A DNA stretch of 64,000 bases from Adenophora triphylla var. japonica (GCA_022495995.1 JAFEMH010000939.1:372001-436000), one strand, 5' to 3'. Shown: positions 47,440 to 57,675, counted from the first letter of the stretch. The notes: generated by a model from the sequence alone, not told the origin. Numbers and translations: made by a program.

Positions 47440-47880
47440 ACGGCAAAATTCGTTTACAAGAATGTTGGATTAAGATCAACTTGTCTTTTATAAATACTTC
47501 GTCTCTTATAATTGACTTATAAAACTATTTCATTTCTTATAATTGAGTTATATACAAATTTTCAACAAAAAAAAAAATCAAAATTTCAATAATAACGGAT
47601 TGGTCTCATAATTTACACATTACGACTCTTATAAGTGACTTATAAGACTACTTCATTTTTTATAATTGACTTATAAGACAATTTTTTCAACAAAAAAAAT
47701 TCAAAATTTTCAATAACAACGACGTTTTAATCTTATAATTTACAAATTAAAACTCTTATAGCTTAAGCATAGCCGTTTTATAAAACTATTTCATCTTTTA
47801 TAAATAACTTATAAGACTACTTCGTCTCTTATAATTACTTATAAGACAATTTTTTTTCAACCAAAACCAAATTTCAGATA
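47440..47880. repeat. CTTATAAGACTACTTC repeat field
   Basis: Words such as CTTATAAGACTACTTCGTCT and TTATAATTGACTTATAAGAC recur about every 30-60 bases. The TTATAAG core is palindromic. No coding capacity. Confidence 0.6.
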
Positions 47881-48040
47881 AAATACTTATAAAAAGCAAA
47901 ACACAAAATCTGACATTTCTACGTTAACATACACTTAAAGTTCTTCTTGTATAACACAAAATGGCTATATCAAATTACACATTTCCTGAGACAGAATACA
48001 ACCATAAAAGCATAAGTTATACGGAAAAACAACAATGCAC

Positions 48041-49333
48041 CACCACTTGCATCACAAGACTAGGAAATAAATCTCCATCGATTACACATGTGATATATAC
48101 CTCTACAGACACACTAAACATTCCATCGCAAAGAGGCATTTGCAATTTATTAATTATATAAAAAAAGTCAGGTGTGCAACAATTCTAACAAAACCACCAA
48201 ATTCACGACTAAAGCACCGTTTCAGCAAATAATTAGTAATTCATGACTAACAGAGAAGAGAATAAAGATAAAAGCACCATTTTTCTTGATTAAAGAGTAA
48301 AAAAATAGCTTTCCTTCGCAACTAGTTCATGCTTCCGCTGCAAATTCTACATCTTTGCCATATTAGTTAGTTGCTGTGATTTGCAGTGTCGCCGGAGAAG
48401 ACGAAGAATCACCGGAGAAGACGGACCATATAGACCAAATCTGGACAAATCTTGCTTTGAGAAATGAAAGAGGGAGCAGAGAGCAAGGGATGTGCATTTG
48501 AAGTGATTGGCCGGAGAAAGGACTCCTTGGTTATTCGCCGGAGACGAAAAAGAAGGGGGAAGGGACATGTAGAAGGGAGAGAGAAAGAGTGTCTGGGTGA
48601 GGTGTGTTTTGAGAGAGAGAGAGAGAAGATAAAATATGAGGAGAGAAGCAAGGTTGAGGTTTTATCTAGGAGGGGAGTATAGGGATGTCTGCATAATTAT
48701 AATTTTGGTTGAATTATTTATTTGAAATTTACAAAAAAAAATATTCTTTAAAAGTAATAAAATCTAACAAAAAGTAAGTGGATAGAAATGGCGTTAGTGG
48801 TCGAACAGAACACCAAGTAGGAGTTTAATGGTCCGACTAAATCAAACTAAATCAAGATTTAGTGGTAGAACAAGTAGGACTTTAATGGTCCTACTCATAC
48901 TCCCTCTGTCCCATTACAAATCACACACTTTTTTTTTGGGCGTCTCACTACAAATCACACACTTTCTAAAAAGGAAAGTTTTTATCACTATTCTCTCCAC
49001 TCATTCTCTCTCCTACATTATTTTAATACTCACAACACCATTATAATTTACTATTTCCTTCACTCATTTTCTCTCCTATTTTACTTTTACACTCACAACA
49101 TTTATATCATTATTTTTTTTCTTAATCTACGCATGAATAGTAAGTGTGTTGATACTAATGAGACGGAGGAGGGAGTATATCTATATATGAACACCTTTAT
49201 AAATGGTGTTCTTGGTTACAATCCACTTATCCATACCAACTTGTTACACAACAACTTGTTGTGTTCATGGCCATCATTTTAACCCAAAAAAATACTCCCT
49301 CTTTCTTTCTGTTCCTAAATGAAAGTCGGTTTT
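48041..49333. repeat. Tandem segmental duplication, copy A
   Basis: It matches copy B (49750-51243) from CACCACTTGCATCACAAGAC onward, with an initial offset of 1,709 bp and about 95 percent or better identity by eye. Copy A carries a MITE at 48900-49175 that copy B lacks. It lacks the hAT-like insertion seen in copy B: its intact site CACCAAGTAGGAGTTT is at about 48811-48826. It ends in a MITE cut at a poly-T, where a SINE begins. Open frames on either strand are preserved in both copies but have no domain. Confidence 0.88.
48900..49175. mobile_element. Stowaway-like MITE present only in copy A
   Basis: CTCCCTCTGTCCCATTACAA at the left; AGACGGAGGAGGGAG at the right; TA duplicated (48898-48899, 49176-49177). 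Copy B reads straight through the site (CTACTCATATATCTATATAT near 50998). Confidence 0.85.
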
Positions 49334-49454
49334 TTTTTTTTTTTTTTTTTTTAAAGGATCAACTTATGTTTCCATATTCCCCCCATGAGTGACTCGAACT
49401 CGAGACCTTTGATCTCAAGTGAGGAGTGCCTTACCACTAGGCTACAACCCTCTT
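49330..49454 (-). mobile_element. tRNA-derived SINE, minus strand
   Basis: On the minus strand an A box (TAGCCTAGTGGTAAGG) and a B-box-like GAGTTCGAGTC are followed by a short body and a long A-tail (T-run at 49330-49352). It appears to have inserted at the poly-T of a small MITE at the end of copy A. Confidence 0.65.
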
Positions 49455-49750
49455 GTCTTATTATTCCTATTTACTACCTAAGTGGTCAGGTTGTATTGTT
49501 TTATTTGGTTTGCTTTGTTGAGCTGTTATTTGTTTACCTAGTATTTAGCTGAGTAATGTTAATTGTTTAGTGGTAGTATGTTGAATATTAGGAGAGTCTG
49601 TTATCAGGTTGTTTCATGTATGCCTATTTAAGGCTTTCTTGATGCATTTGAATAAACAAGTTTAGAGTGTCTCATTTACTTCTTTGTTTTCTGCGATGAA
49701 GTCTAGTTTCATCTTCCGTTAAACATTATTGTTGTGCTCTTTGATTCAAC
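49455..49750 (+). mobile_element. Probable solo copia LTR
   Basis: About 296 bp, starting TGTCTTATTATTCC and ending TTTGATTCAACA. Inside are CTATTTAAGGC (TATA-like) and AATAAAC (poly-A-like), in the right order for a small copia LTR. A target duplication is not clear. It separates the two copies of the segmental duplication. Confidence 0.4.
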
Positions 49751-50554
49751 ACCACCTGCATCACAAGACTAGGAAATAAATCTCCATCGATTACACATGT
49801 GATATATACCTCTCCAGACACACTAAACATTCCATCGCTAAGAGGCATTTGCAATTTATTAATTATATAAAAAAAAAAGTCAGGTGTGTAACAATTCTAA
49901 CAGAACCACCAAATCCACGACTAAAGCACCGTTTCAGTAAATAATTAGTAATTCATGACTAATAGAGAAGAGAATAAAGATAAAAGTACCATTTTTCTTG
50001 ATTAAGAGTAAAAAAAATTGCTTTCCTTCACAACTAGTTTATGCTTCCGCTGCAAATTCTACATCTTTGCCATATCAGTTAGTTGTTGTGATTTGCAGTG
50101 TCGCTGGAGAAGACGAAGAATCACCGGAGAAGACGGACCATATAGACCAAATCTGGACAAATCTTGCTTTGAGAAATGAAAGAGGGAGCAGAGAGCAAGG
50201 GATGTGCATTTGAAGTGATTGGCCGGAGAAAGGACTCTTGGTTATTCGCCGGAGACGAAAAAGAAGGGGGAAGGGACATGTAGAAGGGAGAGAGAAAGAG
50301 TGTGTCTGGGTGAGGTGTGTTTTTAGAGAGAGAGAGAGAGAGAGAGAGAAGATAAAAAATGAGGAGAAAAGCAAGGTTGAGGTTTTATCTAGGAGGGGAG
50401 TATAGGGATGTCTGCGTAATTATAATTTTGGTTGAATTATTTATTTGAAATTTACAAAAAAAAAAAAAAATCTTTAAAAAGTAATAAAATCTAACAAAAA
50501 GTAAAAAGTAAGTGGATAAAAATGGCGTTAGTGGTCGAACAGAACACCAAGTAG

Positions 50555-50911
50555 TAGGGATGGCCAAATCGGATCGGAACCGGATCGGAACCGGAACCGG
50601 ATCGAAAAAGCTCGAAACCGCCATGAACCGTCACAAAAACCGGAACCGGGGTAACCGGAACCGGTTTGAAGCCGGGCCGGTTAAGGGTCACCAAAATGGT
50701 GAACCGGACCGGAAAAAGCCCGGAACCGGACGAAAATTCATTGTTTTTCAATAGAACCGGACCGAAACCGGACCGAAAAAAACCCGAAACCGGACGAACC
50801 GGGGAGAAAACCAGAACCGAATTAACCGGAACCGTGAGCAATCCGAGCCGGTTAAGAGTCATACATTTTCCGAACCAGACCCGCACCCAAAACCGAGTTT
50901 GGTCATCCCTA
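50555..50911. mobile_element. hAT-like MITE with 8-bp target duplication
   Basis: The ends TAGGGATGGCCAAATCGG and CCGAGTTTGGTCATCCCTA are inverted complements with two mismatches. Flanks CCAAGTAG (50547-50554) and CCAAGCAG (50912-50919) are an 8-bp duplication with one change, the hAT size. The interior is dense in GGAACCGG words. Copy A of the duplication shows the empty site. Confidence 0.9.
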
Positions 50912-51121
50912 CCAAGCAGGAGTTTAATGGTCCGACTAAATCAAACTCAATCAAGATTCATTTAGTGGTCGAACAAGTAGGACTTTAATGGTCCTCCTAC
51001 TCATATATCTATATATGAAGACCTTTATAAATGGCGTTCTTGGTTACAATCCACTTATCCATACCAACCTGTTACACAACAACTTGCTGTGTTCATGCCC
51101 ATCATTTTCACCGAAAAAATA

Positions 51122-51243
51122 CTCCCTCTCTTTCTGTGCCTAAATGAAAGTCGTTTTTTTTTTTTTTTCAAGTTTGCTCTTGATAATAATAATAAGAGCA
51201 TATTTGAAACTTTTTTCCGATATTGATTTAGGGACGGAGGGAG
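51122..51243. mobile_element. Short Stowaway-like MITE
   Basis: CTCCCTCTCTTTCTGTGCCT at the left; GATTTAGGGACGGAGGGAG at the right; TA flanks. The interior has a T-run. Its partner in copy A (from 49295) is cut. Confidence 0.75.
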
Positions 51244-51498
51244 TAACTTTTTTCTTTTTGTAATTATCAACTACTGACATAGGATGCGGAAGGGGAGCCA
51301 TGATGTGTAACTGTTGGATGTGTAGTGAGAGCTCTTCCACACCAGGTTGTCCTTTTTATAATTTCATTAAAGTGCCATATGCTAGTCTTTTTGTAATAAT
51401 GAAAAACTATAAGGGTAAATCATCTTGGTCTTTTTCCTATAAATACAGCACAAATCTAATGCTAAGAAACTTACTCAAAAAACAAGCATATATATATA

Positions 51499-51732
51499 CT
51501 CCCTCCGTTCCCAAACTAGGTGTCTAGTTTGACTTTATCATGACATTTGATCATACAACTACGAGAAATTGATATATTATAATTAAATTTTAAAACTTTT
51601 AATTGTTAGTGTTGTTAGTAATAAACCAATAACAACTTTTAAAATTTCATCAAAATGTTCTAATTTCTCGTAGTTGTATGGTCAAATGTCATGCCAAAAT
51701 CAAACTAGGCACCTAAGTTGGGGACGGAGGAG
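51499..51732. mobile_element. Fold-back MITE, same family as 11401-11633
   Basis: CTCCCTCCGTTCCCAAACTA at the left; TTGGGGACGGAGGAG at the right, inside a TA-rich flank. The arms are long inverted repeats and the core TTGTTAGTGTTGTTAGTAAT is shared with the 11.4-kb copy. Confidence 0.8.

Positions 51733-51761
<29 letters not shown>
51733..51761. repeat. (TA)n microsatellite
   Basis: A TA run abutting the MITE. The sequence after it (TCCGAGTTCTAATTTATTAG) is repeated 145 bp further on at 51906. Confidence 0.85.
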
Positions 51762-51764
<3 letters not shown>

Positions 51765-52069
51765 AGTTCTAATTTATTAGAAATTCAGGATCTTCCCTAT
51801 AAATACAGTTGATAAAAAGAATTATTCTTTATATAACTTCTTCCCAGGTGCAAACCCTAAATTAATCTCACAAGCATTTAAATGTGGATTAATTAAAAAT
51901 ATATATCCGAGTTCTAATTTATTAGAAATTCAGGATCTTCCTTCCCAAAGGCTTATTAAAGCTGTTAAGAAATTTAGAACAAAAGATCATGAAGGCTAAA
52001 GATTCGCCTCTTTATCTAAATTTCTATAATAGTTTAGTTAATATGAATGGCAATGAAATTTGTCCACCA

Positions 52070-52312
52070 TGTAAAGAATCAAAAGACTCCACAACTTCTA
52101 CAACCTCAATCACGTGAGGCGCCCGCCTCAACAGAAGCCTAAGCCTGGCGCCCGCCTCAACAGAAGCCTAAGCCTGGTGCCCGCCTCACCGTGTCCACGC
52201 CAAGGCTGAAGCTACTGCCTCCCAGGCGGCCGCCTCACCCTGTGCGAGGCGCCCTCCTCATGCCACTGATGCATTCCATGTTGCTTCCACTTCAGTTCAT
52301 GCACATCCAGCT
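52070..52312 (+). mobile_element. Copia LTR fragment, plus orientation
   Basis: It starts TGTAAAGAATCAAAAGACTC and follows the same order as the LTR at 52326-52675 read on the minus strand, up to CATGCACATCCAGCT. Only the first 240 bp or so are present. It contains several GGCGCCCGCCTC-type words. Together with the next LTR it forms an inverted repeat. Confidence 0.65.
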
Positions 52313-52325
52313 AGCTCTGATACCA
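52313..52325 (-). other. Initiator-Met primer-binding site
   Basis: On the minus strand TGGTATCAGAGCT directly follows the LTR end. It is a perfect match to the site used by most plant copia elements. Confidence 0.8.
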
Positions 52326-52675
52326 TATAAGATAAAGGCAAAGATAATGTTTTCATTACACAAACTGAGATATATATATACATGGGGTGAAGCTAGATGA
52401 AAGGACTAATTCTAAGAGACATAAATAAATGCCAACTAATACATTAATCTGAATTAAAGGAGCAAGCTGGATGTGCATGAACTGAAGTGGAAGTAACATG
52501 GAATGCATCAGTGGCATGAGGCGGGCGCCTGGCACAGAGTGAGGCGGCCGCCTGGGAGGCAGTAGCTTCAGCCTTAGCGTGGACACGGTGAGGCGGGCGC
52601 CTGGTTTCTGTTGAGGCGGGCGCCTCACGTGATGGAGGAAGTTGTAGAAGTTGTGGAGTCTTTTGATTATTTACA
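52326..52675 (-). mobile_element. Copia LTR, minus orientation
   Basis: It runs from TGTAAATAATC (minus, after a purine-rich CAGGGGCG) to CTTATA next to the primer-binding site. A TATATATATATC TATA-like stretch is near 52370. Four GGCG-rich palindromic words (such as GAGGCGCCCGCCTC at the U3 side) lie at about 52515-52630. Its upstream side carries the 3' end of pol and its downstream side a primer-binding site, so the LTR is shared between two internal regions. Confidence 0.65.
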
Positions 52676-53100
52676 CGCCCCTGCAAGATGGACGATCCTT
52701 GTGTGAGTCCAATCTTGAAAGTAAGCGATAGAAACCGAGCTGATCGGGAGAGGGGTTTTGTAAGAGCATCTACGAGCTGGTCTCGGCCTGAAATATGCTG
52801 GACACGCAAGGTTCCAAGGTTAACTTGTTCTCGCACAAAGTAAAACGCTAAGGCGAGATGCTTCATCCGTGGGTGAAAGACCGGGTTGGCAGAGTAAGTT
52901 GCTGCACCTAAGTTGTCGCAGTAAATGACAGGAGTTGTAGTGAGGTTGACACCAAGTTCGGACATGAGGTTTTTAATCCAAATGAGCTCAGCGGTAGTGG
53001 CAGCGACAGCTCGGAACTCAGCTTCAGTAGAAGAACGAGCTAAGGCTCGTTGTTTTTTCGAAGACCATGTGACGGGGTTGGGGCCTAGGTAGACAATGAG
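52676..53100 (-). pseudogene. Copia RNase H, fragment
   Basis: The RNase H end of copia pol: NPVTWSSKKQRALARSSTEA, LIWIKNLMSELGV, IYCDNLGA, MKHLALAFYFVREQV and QHISGRDQLVDALTKPLS. It includes the STEAE, YCDN and DALTK blocks. The frame stays open into the LTR to 52444, but that tail is not RNase H. The start is a deletion joint: the usual lead-in to YLGPNP is missing and RT follows at once in another frame. Confidence 0.85.
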
Positions 53101-53376
53101 AGAGTAAGAGACCATCCGAATTTGGGGTGACTACTATTCCTAGAAAATATGAGAGTGGGCCTAGATCTTTTAGAGAGAAGCGAGTCGAGAGACTAGTAAT
53201 GGATGTAGAGAGAAAGGAGTTTGATGGACCCGTGATGACTATGTCGTCGACATAGACAAGAAGAAGAAGATAGTTGGAGTTATGAGAATAAATGAAAAGA
53301 GAGGGATCAGACAGTGACGAACGAATGCCAAAGGAGAGAAGAAATTATTTTAGAGCGGTGTGCCAAGCACGAGTGT
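53101..53376 (-). pseudogene. Copia reverse transcriptase, fragment
   Basis: Reading the minus strand gives YLLLLVYVDDIVITG, the catalytic YVDD box of copia RT, and then KDLGPLSYFLG and TPNSDGLLLS. A TAA stop occurs upstream of the box (near 53345). The fragment ends at about 53101, where RNase H is joined by deletion; the right edge meets the Tat-like LTR. Confidence 0.8.
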
Positions 53377-53396
53377 GAGCGTCGTGATTGATTTTT

Positions 53397-53405
53397 GAGT
53401 CGCCA
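53397..53405 (-). other. tRNA-Arg-type primer-binding site, first copy
   Basis: TGGCGACTC on the minus strand directly after the LTR end. Tat/Ogre-lineage gypsy elements use a primer site beginning TGGCGACTCC. Only nine bases match here. Confidence 0.5.
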
Positions 53406-54480
53406 CCTATATTATTGTTTGGAAAATATAGAAAAACCATTTTTTTGAAAGAGATTGGGTTCGGGGCTTAGGTTATGGAATGGGTAGGTCAAGGAGCATC
53501 CATTCCACCCAATCCGGAGATCGGTCTTGCTAAAGAAAAGAGAGGTTTTCGAAAAAGAAGAAGATTTTAAATAAAAGCAAATAAAAGATCCATTTAACGG
53601 GGTTAAACGGAATGTAGGATCAATTGCTTCGAGACCGTCCCCATGATTTGGAGAGGCTCTAGGCCGATCCTAGATTCAATAGATTTATACCACTCTAACA
53701 ATCAATTAGAAAGGGATTTAGGGGTTACCTTGCGTGAGGTGATTTGGGCAGAGTTTCGACTCAAGTTTAGAATCGAATCTTGATATGGACAGAGCTTCGC
53801 CTTAGTCCTTGACTCGAGTCTTGATGTTTGTTTATCAACAAGGTTGACAAACAAACTATGAGGTGATTTTTATGGTGATTTTACAGGATTTTTTCAAGGA
53901 AAGAAACTAGTAAAATGTGTGTGTTGTGAAAATTCGTGGTCCCCTGAACCTTGAAAGTCACCAAGTATTTATAGGGGTTGGAGAAGTGTTGAAGATGAGA
54001 TCAAACACTTCAAGAAGCTTCCAGACTTCAAACTCTATTGGTTGGCCGGATGGATGAAATTTTATCTCGAAAAGAGGTTGAAATCGACGAGAAAACTGTC
54101 ATCTGCATGCTGCAGAGGGACAATATCTCGTGCGAGACACGCCATTCCGCGACGAGATATTGTTCCTGTGGACAATTCTGTCCTTCCCTCGCTGTCCCGT
54201 ATGCAGTTTAGTCCCAAACTAACGGTGGTTAGTCAAAACTTAACGAAACACGACGAAAAGGTGGATTTCTACTTCTTGACTTAAAGCGAGACTTAGATTG
54301 GTATAAATTTGATCTGATGTGTTCAGAATGGGGTTTCTACAGAGTCCCTCGGCGACAAGTCTTATGAAAGAAGTCATGTCGACGATAGAAAAGACATCAT
54401 TCTGAACATCGGGATGGTTGGGCCGCACAGCTTCCTACGTATCTCTATCGGAGAATCAGACCATGACGTAGTTCGACTCC
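53406..54480 (-). mobile_element. Tat/Ogre-like LTR 1, minus orientation
   Basis: On the minus strand the start region has TACGTAGGAAGC after TCCGATAGAGA, and shares a block (TATGAAAGAAGT near 54363) with LTR 2 at 59203-60580. The TATA box CCCCTATAAATACTT is at about 53967-53981. The 3' end is next to the primer-binding site. Boundaries are approximate; the upstream edge is taken from the conserved CTACGTAT motif. Confidence 0.6.
54126..54166. promoter_or_regulatory. Paired TCTCG/CGAGA palindromes in LTR 1
   Basis: ATATCTCGTGCGAGACACG and, 12 bases on, GCGACGAGATATTG. They lie about 150 bp upstream of the minus-strand TATA box. The same core recurs at 55218 and 58022. Confidence 0.75.
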
Positions 54481-54571
54481 AAAACATGAAAAGGCTGATT
54501 TATGTATTTTGAAAATTATTTTGAAAATCGAGGAGATTTTGTTTTTGAAAAGGTAAATTCATACTGAGGAA

Positions 54572-54973
54572 TCAAATCAAGACCCAATTCTGAATATACC
54601 TGCCTGTCTGAAGATTCGCCTGTCTGGGCTCCGAACCTGCGGGGAAATATGTTAAAAAACAAAGGCTCACCTGTCCGATCCTTTGAGTCCTGTCGGTTTT
54701 GTGACGATTCGCCTTTCTGGGCTCCAAATCGGGCTTTTTGTTTGTTGAGGATGACGATTCACCTGTTTGGGCGTTGAATCGGGCTTTTCGAATGACGATC
54801 CACCTGTCTGGGCGTTGGATCGAGCTTTTTTTCTGATGACGATCCACCTGTCTGGGCGTTGGACCGAGCTTTTTGTTTTGACGATCCACCTGTCTGGGCG
54901 TTGGACCGGGCTTTTTTGATTTGACGATCCACCTGTCTGGGCGTTGGACCGTACTTTTCTGTTGATGATTCAC
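54572..54973. repeat. Tandem array next to LTR 1, about 57-bp unit
   Basis: Six to seven units with GATCCACCTGTCTGGGCGTT followed by GGACCG and a T-rich linker. In the LTR orientation it lies just upstream of the LTR, the place where Tat/Ogre elements carry variable tandem repeats. The 133-codon open frame on the minus strand is produced by the repeat. Confidence 0.8.
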
Positions 54974-55217
54974 CTTTCTGAGCTCTGAATCATGTGGATT
55001 GAATTGATTTTTGGATCAGTTGGTTTTCGGGCGACTGGTGTCGTACCGGGCGATAGTGCGTATGTCACGTTTGGCTCTTTCCGTGACTTGCGGTGCCGAT
55101 TTTTCCACGTTTCCTTGCTAGTGTATCATTTCCAAGGGTAAATGTGTCAAAATTTTAAATTTTGACATTGCGTAGACGCTTATTGTCGGGGACAATTTTG
55201 TCAATTTCCAGAAGGCA
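54974..55217. other. Link between array and accessory gene
   Basis: Mixed sequence with GGCGACTGGTGTCGTACCGG and GACAATTTTGTCAATTTCC. The second phrase also occurs in related form beside the palindromes of LTR 1 and near 58100. Confidence 0.4.
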
Positions 55218-55252
55218 TATCTCGCGCGATACATCTTATCTCGTTCGAGACT
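55218..55252 (+). promoter_or_regulatory. Paired CTCG palindromes before the PMD gene
   Basis: ATATCTCGCGCGATACATC then TATCTCGTTCGAGACTTG, about 170 bp before the coding start. A weak AATATAAC follows at about 55269. Same core and spacing as at 54126 and 58022. Confidence 0.6.
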
Positions 55253-55419
55253 TGTACTGTCGGGGCTAATATAACAGCAGCTCCTCTTTTAATTTGAAAA
55301 CATCCTTTTCAAATTCCCTCCCTAGCTCGAGCCAAGGTCGTTTTCTCTGCAATTTTTTGTGACTTGTTTGTTGATCCTTCCTTCCAATCAATTCTTAATC
55401 CCTCCTCCCTCCATAATCA

Positions 55420-57675
55420 TTGGCTCAAGAAGGAAGAAATCCCATTTTGGGGAGTTATTTGCTAGGGAAGGATTATCCTCGCGACGACCTCACATTCGAT
55501 AGGAATGCGCACATCTCCACCGCCGTTCGGGAAGGTTTGGTAAAAGTTTCTTTCCCACCTCTTGTTTCTCATTTTGCATTGAGCTTGAACCCACTTTTTC
55601 TTGAATTCAAATTCCATCAATGGCCATTCTTTTCTTGTTCTTGTCTATGCTTAGAACTAGGTTCGCATGTATTGGTTTTGTGCATTTTGTTGGATGCTTG
55701 TTGCTGCATTGTGTGCGTAGGAGTCTCCTACATATCATGGATTGTAGGAGAGGTTGATTCGGGTTATCCATTGCATCCTTGGGCAAGCTTTTCTTGTACG
55801 CACGCCAAGTGTTCGATGAAATGCCCTAATGAAAATTTTCTTTTATTTCATTGAGTTTTTGCCTTGGAATGATTTCTGATATTGCCTTTTTTGCTTTTCC
55901 TCTGTTTTGCAGTCATATAGGCCGACGAAGAATTGCCGTGGGAGCCCAAAACTGGCCAGAGTCGTGTGGGACAAGATCAAGGATCTTGATGGTGTCAGAG
56001 ATAGGGTGGCCCAAACGGGGCTTCTAACTTTTGTTGATAACCTTCAGGGGATGAGATGGACTCCTCAAGTCCTTTAGGCGATCAGGGAGAGATGGTGGGA
56101 CACTACCCACACCATTCATTTGCGCTTCGGGGAAGCAACCATGACTCCTACGGACTTCCTTGCTATCACGGGGCTAGAGTTCATTGGCAATCCCCTGCCG
56201 AAGACTTCAGGTTATAAGCCTGCGGGTCCAGCTGTGTGGAGACAGTTGATTGGTTTCGTCCTTAACAAGGTTAAGGGATTTGCTGCTGAGCTAACACCCC
56301 TCCGGCGTCAGATTGAGGATTATGCGGATAAGACGAATGCTGTTACTGATCGATTGGTGAGGGGTGCCCTCTGGTATATTCTTTCTGAGACCATCTTTGC
56401 GAACCACTCTTCTACGGCTCGTCTTTCTCTGTTAGGTTTGTTGGTGAATCTGAATGAGGTGAGTGGATATGATTGGGGCTCAGCGGGGCTGGCCTTCTGC
56501 TATCACGCCATGGACGAGGCGTGTAGGCACACTAGGGATACCCTGTCGGGGTATTCTTATGCTTGGGAGGTATGCTCTTGATTCTGTTTCTATCCTTTAT
56601 CTGTATACTTTGTCTGTATTTCGTACTGAATCCGTTCTGTTTTCTTGTGCAGATATGGGGCTATACTGTCCTTGGGCTGTACAAGTTTGAGCTGGACCGC
56701 CCGAACCCTTTGTTCTCGAATATCAGGAGGTGGAGCCACCCCAATCGGAGTGTTGATGAGGATGAGGATCAGGAGTGGACCCTGACGGTCGCGGAGGCGC
56801 GAACCATGTTGGATACTTTTGAGTATGAGCGGCTAGGCTTTTATCCATGGACCTTGTTGGAGCGGGAGGTCCACCGTGCTTGGGATTCCACGGAGATGCA
56901 GAGGATGTTGGCATCTCTGGAGGGGGATACTATGTATCTTGGTGAGCGGGTCTTCCCACAGCATGGCGTGGGTAGACTACCAGATATGGTGTCAGCGGAT
57001 CCGCCTAGAGCGATGTATCCCACCCACTCTATTCCAGATGATGATTATGCTAGTCTCATGGTGGGTGATGCGGTGGCGGCTTGTGTTGTCCACGGGGCCT
57101 CCTATGAGGAGTTCTTGCCTCGACTGATGGGTCTCCTTCTGGTGGGTGATAGACGATCACACGCTCGTGGCTCGGCCTCTGCCTCAGGTTCATCAGCCCC
57201 TAGTACCTCCTCCCAGTCTGCTGGTTCTCTACCTTTTGCCCCAGACTTCGGTCCTCTGAGCTATACGCACATGATGGGGAGTATGCCGATGATGGGCCAC
57301 ATTCCGACTCTGGATCATATTCCTGAGGGTTACCGCCTTCCGCCGGATGTCTCCTCGGTATGTTCCTGTTTATATTATCTCTCGTATTCGTCCATATAAG
57401 TGTATATGTCCGACTACATCTAAACATTTCTTTTCTTTTGTTGTCAGGTCACTCTGTCCGCGGCCGATTACAACCGTGGCGCGACCAAGATGGCGGGACT
57501 GATGGCCCTAGTGTCGGACCTGTCTGAGAGGCTGTTTCATAAGGCTTCTTTGGCATCCTCGACAGTGGCCTCGGCGGTGACCCCTACTTGTGGAGTCAAG
57601 AGGTCGAGGAGGGATGGTAGCCCCCGTGGTGGTGATGGCGGAGGTGCCGGCGGCTCGGGCGATCTGATGGCGTGA
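55420..57675 (+). pseudogene. Plant mobile domain (PMD) accessory gene of a gypsy element, broken
   Basis: PMD proteins occur in plant transposable elements and in the host MAIN/MAIL1 family; their biochemical role in elements is unknown. Four exons in one phase: 55420-55539, 55913-56569, 56653-57357, 57448-57675, all GT-AG, about 569 codons. The PMD signature includes LRFGEATMTPTDFLAITGLE and, across the second intron, SGYSYAWE with IWGYTVLGLY. The C-terminus has a basic patch (KRSRRDGSPRGG) and Gly-rich tail. Two lesions: the expected ATG is TTG at 55420, and TAG at 56075-56077 interrupts exon 2 in frame. It is antisense to the neighbouring LTRs, as known for extra antisense ORFs of Tat-lineage gypsy elements. 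Host origin is possible but less likely in this setting. Confidence 0.8.

Larger units (their letters stand above)
49750..51243. repeat. Tandem segmental duplication, copy B
   Basis: The second copy of the 48041-49333 unit. It carries the 357-bp hAT-like insertion at 50555-50911 and keeps the complete MITE at 51122-51243 that is interrupted in copy A. A (GA)n run at about 50319-50350 is longer than in copy A. Confidence 0.88.

Noticed and set aside
48347..48682. Overlapping ORFs kept in both duplication copies
   Set aside because: Conservation follows from recent duplication; Ser/Leu-rich text comes from a CT-rich stretch.
49370..49454. tRNA gene, minus strand
   Set aside because: Box-like motifs belong to a SINE with a long A-tail; no full cloverleaf.
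52444..52675. Extended C-terminus of copia RNase H
   Set aside because: This part of the open frame reads into the LTR and its GC palindromes, not protein sequence.
54572..54973. 133-codon minus-strand ORF with repeated PRQVDR-like text
   Set aside because: Pure translation of the 57-bp tandem array beside LTR 1.
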